From assembly GCA_016617785.1 (NCBI GenBank), contig JADILM010000002.1, positions 1,922,001 through 1,986,000 of the forward strand: a stretch of 64,000 nucleotides of DNA. Reading direction: 5' to 3'. The number at the start of each line of letters is the position of its first letter. Positions within the stretch are counted from its first letter, which is position 1. Shown piece by piece: positions 33,479 through 43,553 of this stretch. The notes under the pieces were generated by a model. The model was not told the origin of the DNA, did not search any database, and saw only the letters and a list, made by a program, of their open reading frames with translations. The position numbers were made by a program, and so were the translations under genes. This DNA is from Sporobolomyces roseus. Its lineage: Eukaryota; Basidiomycota; Microbotryomycetes; Sporidiobolales; Sporidiobolaceae.

Positions 33479-36400
33479 ATGAGCAATACTTCGAGTTCAA
33501 AGAATGCTACTACTCCCTCCGCACTCACCTCGTCAATCGAATTCGACGCTCCCTCAGCAGATGAAGAACCAGGCAGTCCTAAATTGCTTCACCGCCTCTT
33601 CAACTTCATGAACTCGAACGAAATCATCTTCTACCTCGCCATCTTGATCACACTGTACTGCCTACCATCAGTGACAGCAACAGCGACTCCGACTTCAACT
33701 CGACTCGTCGAATCGCAAATTTCCGACATCGGGAAACTTGAACTCGGCTGGACTAGTCTCCTCAAACGCGCTACTACAGAATCGGCAGCTGCTGCGAGTA
33801 CCTGCGCTTGCAAAGTCGACGAAGGAACGAAACATGACGCTGCATTTATCGCAAAGGTAAGTCGGAACCCTCTCGATAGAAATCTGATCGAAACTGGCCT
33901 ACTCACGCGACTTGACTTCATCCTCGCAATACAGGCCTGCGTGATTCCTCTGCTCGTCATCTGCTCAGGAGCGACGGCTGGTACGTCTCGACCGGAGCTC
34001 TCGCTGCTACTCCCGTCGCTTCGTTTCTTGACCCTCTGTTTATTCCTGCGATGCTTTCGCAGGTCTCACTCTCGGTTTGATGAGTCTGGATACGACCCAG
34101 CTTCAAGTTCTCATCAGGAGCGGATCGCCTCAGCAACAAGCCTGGGCGTCGAAAGTATTGCCGATTCGTAAGAATGGTCACTTGCTTTTGATGTACGTCG
34201 CAGGACAGTTCTCTCCCTTCGAGCCTCGACTGACGCTCTCGATTGTGACCAGTACTCTGCTCATCGCCAATATGCTCGTGAGCTCTCTTTGTTTCCGAGT
34301 CCTGCTCAGAGCCCGCTAATTTTTTGTTTCTCCCAGCTGAATGAGATCCTCCCAGTCCTCTCTGAAGCCGTGATGGGGTCAGGGATTGTTGGCGTGGCCG
34401 CATCTACCGTCCTCATTGTCATCTTTGCGGAGATCATCCCTCAGAGCGTCTGTAGTCGGTTTGGATTGCGAATCGGAGCTGGTGAGTTTTCGCATCTTTC
34501 GATTCAGTGTTTCAAGTCTGACATCTAGCTGCCGAAGCACAGCTATGGTTGTGCCCGTTCGAGTCTTGATCGCAATCTTCTTCGTCGTCGCATGGCCTGC
34601 AGCGAAATTACTCGAGCTCGTTCGTACAAATTTCCCAATCGCTCCTTCTCACTCTTGCTAATCTCTTGCGCTCTCGCTTTCAGATCCTCGGTCCCCATGA
34701 CGGCATTGTCTATCGTCGAGCGGAATTGAAAGAGCTCGTAGCTCTTCACGCTCAATCGGCCGGACAACACGGAGACCTCGAAACGGACACCGTCGCCATC
34801 GTCGGAGCAACGCTCGACCTCCAGAGCAAGACCGTTCGAGATGCGATGACCCCCGTATCCTCCCTCTTCTCCCTTCCCATTACCGCCAAGCTCGATTACG
34901 AAACTCTCGGCAAGATCCTCAAAGCTGGTCACTCTCGAATCCCCGTCTATGAAGACACTCCAATCGAATCGAAAGGTGAAAAGAAGAATCAGAGGAAGAT
35001 CATCGGTGTCCTGCTCACGAAACAACTCATTCTCCTCGATCCCGAAGACGCTGTACCCCTTCGCGACATTCCGATCAATCCACTCCCTCTCGTGGCCGAC
35101 GATCTCCCTCTTCTTCAGATTCTCAACACTTTCCAAGAAGGTCGTTCACATATGGCTATCGTTTGTCGTCGCAAATTCTCTCCCGCTTCAGCTCCGACTC
35201 CCCTCGAAACGATTCCTTCGGTCGACTCGACTGTCAATTCCGATCTCGAACGAGGAGACGGCAGCAAGAATGGATCAAGCGAAGGATTCATTCGTTGTCT
35301 GTTCCGGCGAAAGAGATCTGGAAGCGGTAGCTCGGACAGCTCTTCAACGAGGACTCGGAAGAAGATGCTAGAGGAGAAAGGAGAGAAGCCGTCCCTTTCG
35401 ACGCTGCACCTGGCAGAACTCGACGAAGAGTTCCCTCAAGGTATCATCACCCTCGAGGATGTACTCGAGGAGTTGATTGGCGAAGGTGAGTCTGATCCTC
35501 TCAAACTCGCTGCTTAACGCAGTGCTGATCTTCGCTCTTTGTGATTCGCAGAGATTCTCGACGAAACCGACGGAGACGACACTCACCTTCCTTCCATGAC
35601 CTACTACATTCCTCCCGAAGCTCGTGGAAAAGTCGGAAATCTGGGACCTCCACCTGCACCCTCAGCTCATCTCGCTCAACAAGCTCGTCAGAACTCGTCG
35701 ACTACAAAAGGAGGAATCGCCGGAGTAGTAGGAAGAGGGTTCGGAATGGGTAGGAGTCGATCTGCTCCCGGGCAGAAGCGAAGTGGAGACAAGTCGGGAA
35801 GTAGCTCAGGAACGACGACTCCGAAAGAAGAGACTGGAGGGAACAAGTTTATGGGAGATGGGACACCGGTTACAGGCAGCAATGGAAGCGGTTTAGGAGG
35901 ATTAGTTGTGGCAGCATTTGGTGGAGGGAACGCGGGAAGGAGACGAAGCTCGTCGCCGTCGCATTCAACTTCGTCTCCAACGACTTCTGGCTCAAACCCT
36001 CGATCGATCGACTTCGCAGCTCAATCTTCTCCGACTACAATCGCTTCGCTCACTGGTCAGCCTCAAGTCGAAGAGCCTCAATCACTCGACGCAATCGACG
36101 AATCGACCTCTGCGAAACCGACTCCCTCTTCCTCTCATCCGCCTCTCACTATCCGTCAACCAGTAGCCACTGTTCCAAGTTCCGCACTCCCTTCTCCCTC
36201 ACTCCTCTCCGACGCCGTCTACCTCGAACGAGGACGTCGAATGCTCATTGCGAAGGGATCCGATCCGAATCAACTCAGTCTAGCGAATCTCCGACTTGCC
36301 GGCCTCACTCGTAGTCAGCCTGGGTCTCGAAGCGCTACACCGACACCATCGACACCAACTACTAGCTCCACTCAGTCTCCTCACTCAGCTTCTGCGTCAA

Positions 36401-36567
36401 ATACGGAGAGAAGTGCGAGCGGTTCAAGAACGAAGGGGAATGCCTTCAAGAGTCCGGCATCGTTGAGCGCTCTCCCGCAGGTCTCGAAGGTGCCAATACA
36501 GAAAGCTACGGCCGATGAAGGAAGGGAGAGACATGTAGAAGGAAGGAAGGCGGAGGAGGAGAGATAA
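33479..36567 (+). CDS. MAM3: CNNM/CorC-type transporter with CBS pair (MAM3-like)
   Basis: Vacuolar or other endomembrane divalent-metal regulator; yeast MAM3 affects manganese and mitochondrial shape. ATG 33479 starts a hydrophilic leader and a first hydrophobic segment (IIFYLAILITLYCLPSVTA). The DUF21 membrane domain follows: VIPLLVICSGATAG joined to LTLGLMSLDTTQLQVLIRSG, NEILPVLSEAVMGSG, IVIFAEIIPQSVCSRFGLRI, then a last membrane segment. The CBS pair runs TVRDAMTPVSSLFSLP, GHSRIPVYEDTP, IIGVLLTKQLILLDPE, HMAIVCRRKF, and EFPQGIITLEDVLEELIGEE, interrupted by a Ser/Lys-rich loop. The C-terminal third is a long disordered Ser/Pro/Thr tail ending HVEGRKAEEER at TAA 36565-36567. Introns fall in the first two thirds. 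Length is in the range of fungal MAM3 proteins (roughly 850 residues). Confidence 0.9.
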
Positions 36568-36832
36568 TTTCTGATCTTTGTTTCGAGTTTTTGCCTTTTA
36601 ACTTACCTTGATAGCTCGAGTATTCAGCTCGGACCTGAAGTTGATCTTATTGTCGCTAGAGGGGTCATTCGAATCTTTGTTCATCGCAATTTGTTCGTTT
36701 TTCTCTATAGCCGCTTTATCTCGCTCCTTTGTTTGTCGCCGGTTCCCTCAGAGGTTGACCGCAGCGCTCTTACAAGGTCGATCTCTCCGTCGTCTTTTCG
36801 GTCTGAAGAGTCAGAACAAGTATTTACAGTGA

Positions 36833-38660
36833 TCAAGCAAGATCTGATCCGACTGATTCGGAATCGACAGACCGATATCCTTCCTCCCGCTTCGTACCCC
36901 GAAACTCCTCGATACATTGTCGCCAATCGACAGCTTGCGCTGCGAAGACTGCGATGACGAGAAAGAATGCGAGAGCGCCCCAACTCATGCGGAATCCTGT
37001 CCAGTGAGCTGTATGTTGCGAAACGAAGGAATTCGCTCTGAACGGATCCGAGATTGGAGTCGCCTCGACTGGAGATAGCATCTGCAGGAGTACGAGGAAT
37101 CATGAGTGTCAGAGCGAAACTTGTGAGGAGAACGAACGAAAGAACCAAACCCTTACCTCCTCAATGACGAGAGACATGAGTCGATGAACAGCCCAAGACG
37201 GACTATACAGCAGAGACCGTCAGTGTCTGATCGTGGAAGCTGTTCGTAGGGGTTTGGCAAGACACACTGATAAGGGTTGTACCAGACGAGATTCTCCAGC
37301 GGCGCATCGCAAGCTGTGTGAGTGTTGTTCGGGTTGTTCGAGCTCCAGGTATATTGATTACAGAAACCAGTCGACTGCTTGAAGCCGTACGACTGCGGAG
37401 AATCGAGGATTGTGGTGAAGAAGCTTTGAGTATCGAATAGAGCGACGTTCAACTGAGGATGTAGTTCGACGAGGTTTGTCACAAAGTTGAAGAGACGGTG
37501 GTTGTAGCTAATAAAGGAGCTCAGATGTTCAGCTCGTGCGGGTTCCAGTCAAAACGTACGACGAATCGTACCTTGCGATGAGCGTCTCGAAAGTTGCGAT
37601 GTCTTTCGTACTCTTGGTCTTGACATACGGAGTCTTGTAAGTCGGCGGTACATTGAGGAAGAGTACATTCCGAGCTGCACATTAAGATCACAGAACATCA
37701 GCACGTTTGCTGAGCGAAGCGAGCAATCCAGGTACTGGACGAAAAGCTTACCTCCAATATCGTACAGCTCGTTGATGAGTTTCGCGTAGGTACTGAAAAT
37801 GAGAGGCTCGTGAACAGCTCCGTTTAAGCCGAGCTCAGTCATGTATCCTTTCGACGATTGGACGAGAGTGAGCAATGTTGGGAACAGGGAAATCAGCGAA
37901 ATCGTTGAAAAAGCTTACCGACGTCGTTGATTCCGAACCAAATCGCTGTGAGTCATTCGAGTGGCACGTTGAGTCCAATCACACGAGTAGACGCGACGAG
38001 AATCACTCACTGAACAAGGTCGAATGAGAAGCCCACTTCACTTCGCTTTCATTTCCGACGAACCATTCCTTCCATAGTCTGAATTGATCGACGAAAGATT
38101 GCGCATTCGAAGGGACAACCGAGTTGTTGACCGTCGCTCCCGAACGTGCGAAATCGTAATACGATGTCGCGAGTTTGGGTTGAGAATAGGCTAAGAATTG
38201 CACCCAATTGTACCCCCCTGAAGTAGTCTAGAGAGCAAGAGACAAAATTGGGATGCCGTCCTTTCTGATTGATGCGAAGCGAAAACTAACGTACCTCTCC
38301 CATTCCCTTCAACTCTTTCACCTTCCCCTTCCGCGGCACGTAGCCTGTTGTACTATACGAGTCTACACAAACAAACGAGAAAGGAATAAGCAAACGAGTC
38401 AGGCGCGAAGCAGGGTTCTAAAGAAAAGGCTCGCTGCGAATCGCTTCGAAACTTGAGCTCACCTCCGAAGTTGAACCTGTCGTGGTCGTAGCAGAGGTAT
38501 TCTGTCAGTGATGCTGCTCGCTCGCATCGAGTAGGCCCTGAAGAGAAGGGAAGACCTACATCGTCTCCATATTGTTCAAATTGATTCCTGTTTGGCCGTT
38601 CTCCGCAAAGGCTCGTGTCATCATGGTACACGCTACCAGCAGCGAGAGTAGTCTTGACAT
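36833..38660 (-). CDS. GDSL (CE16-like) esterase with C-terminal membrane anchor, copy A
   Basis: Secretory-pathway SGNH hydrolase, probably a carbohydrate acetyl-esterase of the CE16 kind; substrate unknown. ATG 38660 starts a signal peptide (SRLLSLLVACTMMTRAFA). The nucleophile block METMFNFGDSYSTTGYVP is assembled from three exons, the middle being a 14-nt microexon (38463-38476). Later blocks: an LAYSQPKLATSYYDFARSGA stretch, AIWFGINDVG with the Asn block, a central LFLNVPPTYKTPYV, VALFDTQSFFTTILDSP, and the final NPYHPSWAVHRLM with the catalytic His. A C-terminal hydrophobic segment (WGALAFFLVIAVFAAQAV) and a short charged tail end at 36833-36835. It is the downstream partner of a tandem pair with the gene at 39345-41206, sharing exon layout, motifs and the anchor, so the pair arose by duplication. 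Confidence 0.88.
38463..38476 (-). other. 14-nt microexon encoding part of the GDSL motif, copy A
   Basis: Plus-strand CTCCGAAGTTGAAC, flanked on the minus strand by CGACAG upstream and GTGAGC downstream. It adds G TTC AAC TTC GGA G, completing MFNFG and the first base of the Asp codon of GDS. Skipping it would remove the GDS context and shift the frame. Confidence 0.85.
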
Positions 38661-39344
38661 TGCTGGTGATCGCGCTCGAGGGAAAGAAGTGAGAGTAGGC
38701 TGGTTCCGACTTGAAGTTGCGACTAAAGGAGTGCGGATTTGACGAGACTGAAATTGTCGAGACTGAAATTGTCGAGACTTTCAAGCAGAAGGAGAAGTGT
38801 GTCGTAAGCAGTAGCTATGAAGTAAGGAGAGGAAGCAGATGAAGAGTTGAAGAACAAAATGAGTGGAGTCGAGTCCAAAGAAAGGAGTCTCACCTCAAAA
38901 TCTTGGTCGAGAGGAGGTTGTGAGACCCGACACGCGAGCGAGACACTAGATTACTCTCATCCAGAGTCGATCGCTCCGACGGAGGAGTGTAGGAGTCCAG
39001 GCGGGAGAGGCTGAGAAGACTGAGTAGAGACTTGGAACAACCAAAACTTTGCGAAAGAGGCAACTCGAGGATTCAACTCCTTTCTTGCTCAATACACAGC
39101 CTTGCTTTCGTCCTTCCAGCCTCAAATTTCTTGATGCTTCACCTAGCATAGATCTCATGTCATCCGATACGTTGGATCAGCGCTCGATCAGCCTTCACCT
39201 CCTGGCGGTTCTATAGCCGACTCACTCTTTTCCCCCAAATTCGCTCGCAAGAGACACAGGAAGCCTTCGCGACGAGTCTAGTCGTCGACATAATGCTTCT
39301 ATGTGAGCACAGCTATCTATCAATACAGAAACATGAGGGTACAA
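38661..39344. other. Region between the two GDSL genes, with a 15-bp tandem repeat
   Basis: A 684-bp space between the start of copy A and the stop of copy B. GAGACTGAAATTGTC occurs at 38744-38758 and 38759-38773, followed by GAGACT to 38779, within the presumed leader or promoter of copy A. The remainder has only short frames and I see no gene. Confidence 0.6.
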
Positions 39345-41206
39345 TCAGACTAGATGATATACAGGTTCAACACCTTTCGGCTTGAACGTTGTTATGTGTT
39401 TCCGCCAATCAAATGCCAGCCATATCAGACCTGATACAGCTACAGCTGCGAGTAATCCTCCCACTCCCAACAAGAACCAATCGTAGGGAACTACGGGGCG
39501 AAAGACTAGAGATTGCGTTCTGATAGGGTCGACGGCTAGATTCGAGGTCGTACTGAGAGGTGATAGCATCTAGAAAGTCTCAAGTAGTCGACGAGTCAGC
39601 ACATATGTAGCAGAAAGGAGAACCAGTGCGAAAAGACGCACCGCGAGTACTGATTTCGCTAATAATCGATGCACCGCCCAAGATGGACTAGAGAGCATAG
39701 TCGTACGAGATCAGCGTTCCATACGAGCACTTTGGATTGTGAGTATCGCACCGAGATGAAACTTACTGATACCCATTGTACCAAACATACTCTTCGAACG
39801 GCGCTCCGCAACTCTCTTTGTTGTCATTTGGGTTATCCGTGGCCCAACCATACCCCTCACAATATTGTTCCCATTTCTTGAATCCGTACCGCTCTGGAGA
39901 ATCTAGAAGCGTGGTGAAGAAGCTTTGCGTATCGAATAATGCGACTTTCATCTTGGGATAATTTCGAAGGAGATTCGCTGCAAATTCACGTAGCAGCCGA
40001 TTGTAGCTAGAGAGAGCTCGACATCGTGAGCTTATCATTGCGAGTTGAAGTGAGGGCGACAAGAGGACTTACCTGGTGACTCGTGCTTCGAACATCGCAA
40101 TCTCGTATTGAGGCTTGGTCCGAACATATGGAGTTAGATAGGTTGGGGGTACGTTCATGAGTAGTAGATTTCGAGCTGGAAGGTCGAAACGAAAGTCAGT
40201 CAGCGCTCAGAGTCAGAGATATCAAGTAGAAAGTAGGATTGTTTCAAAATGCTCACCTCCCGAACGATAGAGTTCATCGACCAGCTTGGTCCACGTCTCG
40301 AAGATGAGCTCCTCTGATTGAGTGGCGTTCAATCTGTTCTCTACTATTCCACCTGGAGGGTGTGAGGAAGAGTGTGAGCTGTCGGCGAAAGAAGCTTTCG
40401 ATGGTAGAGAAAAGTTTAGCTCACCGACATCGTTGATCCCGAACCAGATAGCTAGAGAAGTAGAAACCAATTCATCAATGCCGAGATACGAGATCGAGAA
40501 CAAGACATTCCTCACTGAACAACGTAGACTTCGATTCCCATTCCACCTCGCTCTCATTTCCCGTAAACCATTCTTTCCAAGTATCCACCTGATCAACAAA
40601 CGTAGTGTATCTCGAGTAGACCACCGAATTATTGGTCGTCGCTTCGGAATGTGCGAGATCGTAGTAATTGTTCGTGAGTTTCGGTTGCGTTTGTGTGAGG
40701 AATTGAACCCAATCTGCGCGAGGTCACATCAGTACAGTAGAGCGTGGCGAGGAGAGAATGAAGCTCACTATATCCTCCCGATGTCGTCTATCCAGCATCA
40801 AGAAGAGATTCAGTCTGATCGTCTTCGCGTGATTGCGAAATCCGAAAAAGCGTACCTCGTCGATCCCTTTCAGCTCTTTCACCTTTCCCTTTTCTGGTAC
40901 ATAGCCTGTCGTACTATAAGAGTCTATATCGAGCGTGAGGATTGGTAGTATTGAGAGATCAGTCGCGTTGTCGTCTCCGAGCGAGATCGTTTTCGAGAAG
41001 CGGTTTTCGAAGCTCACCTCCGAAATTGAACCTGTCACCTATTGAATCCATAAGCTGTCGCCCCAACCCACCAGCGTCGACAAGGACGACAGAAGGTAGC
41101 GGAAGGGGAAGACTCACATTGTCTCCATCTTTCCAATATCGATTCCTGTCCTCTCGCTTTGTCCGAACACCCCGCTCACCAGCGCACACAGCAATAACAG
41201 TAGCAT
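39345..41206 (-). CDS. GDSL (CE16-like) esterase with C-terminal membrane anchor, copy B
   Basis: Paralogue of the preceding esterase, same strand and plan. ATG 41206 gives a signal peptide (MLLLLLCALVSGVFGQS). METM plus the 14-nt microexon at 41018-41031 plus DSYSTTGYVPEKGKV make the nucleophile block. Other blocks: QPKLTNNYYDLAHSEAT, AIWFGINDVG, LLLMNVPPTYLTPYVRTK, VALFDTQSFFTTLLDSPERY, and NGYHPSWAVHRLL. After an intron, MLSPLSTTSN leads to a membrane segment (WFLLGVGGLLAAVAVSGLIW) and a short tail ending EPVYHLV at 39345. In both copies the usual Asp of the last block (DxxH) reads Asn (YN-x-YH), which I recall as common in basidiomycete CE16 proteins. Anchoring at the membrane suggests action at the cell surface or wall rather than in the medium. 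Confidence 0.88.
41018..41031 (-). other. 14-nt microexon encoding part of the GDSL motif, copy B
   Basis: Plus-strand CTCCGAAATTGAAC. On the minus strand it is preceded by GACAG and followed by GTGAGC. It has the same length, phase and product (MFNFG plus the first base of Asp) as the microexon of copy A, differing by one base. Confidence 0.85.
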
Positions 41207-42086
41207 CGCTTTCGTCGTCACCGGAGACCGAGAACAAGCTTGTCGAGGATAGCAGGAAGTCGTGTCGGTTCGGCTTGCGATAGAGCGTTGAGGGCTTTGA
41301 GGACGAGTCAGCCGCATTTTGGAGCTCCTTGTAAGCGTTATCAATCAATTCGCGTCGGTGAAGGTTCGAGTAGGAATCGAGTAGAGAGATAGAGGAGGAA
41401 GAAGAAGAGTGGAGAGGTCGGATCTCCGGTGAATACGAAAAAGAGTACCCCTTGCGAGATCTGATGTGAGACAAAAAACCTCGCATGAGTGATTGATCAG
41501 GATTACGACTCGGCGATACGAAAGGGGAAAAGGTGAGCTTACGAATGAGAGAAAGTTGTCGTTATTTGAGACGTGAAAGTGGGCTTGAGAGAGACTTGCG
41601 AGAAGATTTCGACGAGCTCGAGTTCGCTCTCCTTGGATTGAGACTGAGCGACGAAGGACGTCGTCAACGGGGGAATGAATTAGGGAGGGGTTTTGTTGAC
41701 AGAACAGCAGCGACAAAAACTGAACAGAATCAGAAACATTTCGGGGAGGAATACAGCAAGAGTCGAGAAAAAGGAATAGAAGAAAGAGCTTGTTCAAGAA
41801 AAAGACTGGGTTCCGAGAGAGGGGGAGATCCACAGCTTGATAGGAAGAAGGGAAGCACACGTGATAAGTGTGTAGAAAGATCGAAGGGGGAGAAAGAGAG
41901 AGAGGCGACGAAAGAGTCCGATAGAAAGTTATGAAAAAAAGGGTAGTCGGTCGCGTCGAGCTCTCGACGTGGATGGAACTAGAGGGGAAGAACAGAGGGG
42001 TTGTCGTGTGGGTATATTTGAGGGGTATCGATAGAATACGGGTCTGGATTGAGATAGGTCGATCGATCGAGAAACGGTCTCGAGGT
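41207..42086. other. Upstream region of GDSL copy B, pyrimidine-rich leader strand
   Basis: These 880 bp lie between two minus-strand genes. A minus-strand open frame of about 320 codons crosses them but is Ser/Leu/Phe-rich, overlaps the last peroxiredoxin exon in another frame and has no recognisable domain. I read it as a pyrimidine-rich promoter and leader rather than a gene. Confidence 0.5.
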
Positions 42087-43325
42087 TTACTCGGACTTGT
42101 CCTCCTCTTTGTCGCCGGAGAGGGACTTGATGAATTCGAGACTGTACAAAACCGACTTCTCGCTGAGTACAGATACGAGAAATGACTGAGGAAGAGACTG
42201 AACGTACGCGTTGTCCGCATCCTCAGCAGGTTTAACTCCAACCTTGGCCTCGAGGAGTTTACCTCCTTTCTCAATGATGAAGTGAGCTCTCCTGTACGCC
42301 CGTCATGCAACAACCGATCAGTACAAGGAAGCTGATGGATCCAGCGTGTGAAGGCAAACGTACCTGACAGAATCGGTACATCCCAATCTCTTCATCAATT
42401 TCTGTTCAGGATCGCAAAGGAGATCGTACTTGAATTCATTCTTGGCCTTCCAGTTCGCTTGAGATTTCGGAGAGTCTCGCGAAAGACCGTAGATCTTGTA
42501 GTTGACGGACTCGAACGAAGAAGTGATATCTCTGTACTTGCAAGATTGAGTGGTGCAACCTGATCAGGGAGAAAGACGCGTCAGTTTCGAGCGCAATGAA
42601 GTAGAAGTCGGGAGAGAAGGAGAGCATACCGGGAGTGCTGGCTGTAAGGAGAGAGAAGGGAAAGGGGAAACGACGGGGTTAGTGAAACGTTTCTCTCGAG
42701 AATGACAACGAACGATAACGAGGCGAGATGGTTCCATACCTTTTGGGTAGGTGAAGATTACGATTCCCTGATCTTTGTAGAGGTTCTCGAGGTGTACTTC
42801 TTCATCAGAATCTGTTGAACGACGATGGGAAAAACAACAACAACAAAGGGGAAGATCAGTTCTGTTTTCCAGTGATCACGAGGAGAGGGAAGGAAACTCA
42901 CCGTTCCTGAGTACGATATCCTCTACAACGTCACCCTCACTGTAAACAGCGTTCTTGGTAGGAGATGCTACTTTGTTTGCAGTTTCCTTTACGACCTTCT
43001 TCCCCTTCTGAGCAGTCTCCTTGACTGCGTCTTTGGCCTCCTTCTTCTCTTCCTTGGTAGGCAACGCTTCCCGTTGTTTAGGAGGACCCCTCTTCTGAGC
43101 GGGAGGAGCAGCTTTCGCCTTTTCCTCTACTTTGCTTGCCGTCTTCTTGACTGCTTGTTTCACTTGCTTCTTGACTGGTGGTGCAGCTGGTTTGGATTTA
43201 GTCGCAGATGCCTTCTTGGAAGTGGTAGATTTCGCTTTCTTCTTTTCATCTTGTTGTTTCTTTTTCTCTAAATCGGAGGCGCGACTAGATCGACGAGGTG
43301 CAGAGTCTGAACGTGTAGAAGGCAT
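42087..43325 (-). CDS. Peroxiredoxin of the BCP/PrxQ type, nuclear Dot5-like, with Lys-rich N-terminus
   Basis: Thiol peroxidase reducing hydrogen peroxide and alkyl hydroperoxides. ATG 43325 starts a very basic, Lys/Ala/Ser-rich leader of about 150 residues (EKKKQQDEKKKAKSTTSKKA) resembling histone H1-type tails. The peroxiredoxin domain follows: EGDVVEDIVLRN, DQGIVIFTYPKASTPGCTTQ, SCKYRDITSSFESVNYKIYG, LSRDSPKSQANWKAKN, RRAHFIIEKGGKLLEAKVGV. The peroxidatic Cys is in TPGC and the resolving Cys five residues on (QSC), as in BCP/PrxQ. The last exon gives LEFIKSLSGDKEEDKSE and stops at 42087-42089. Yeast Dot5 is the nuclear member of this family and also has a Lys-rich leader, so nuclear, chromatin-near localisation is inferred. 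Confidence 0.9.
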
Positions 43326-43553
43326 TTTGAGTAGCTGGGTCGAGTTCTGTCGGTGTAGTAGTGAAAGGTGGAGAGATGAGTGAGGGGGGGAAAAAGAGGG
43401 AGAGAAGAGAGAAACGACGCGACTTCGAATTCGAGTTGTTTTTTCGCAATCCGAACAAACTTCTCTCAAACTCGAATGAGGTTCACGTGCATGCAAGCGA
43501 TTACGATGGTGATGATTACAACGACAAGTTTGAACGAGAGCATAGAGAATTTA

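Noticed and set aside
41345..42313. Minus-strand open frame of about 320 codons
   Set aside because: Composition is Ser/Leu/Phe-rich, it overlaps the last peroxiredoxin exon in another frame and shows no domain; a pyrimidine-rich leader explains it.
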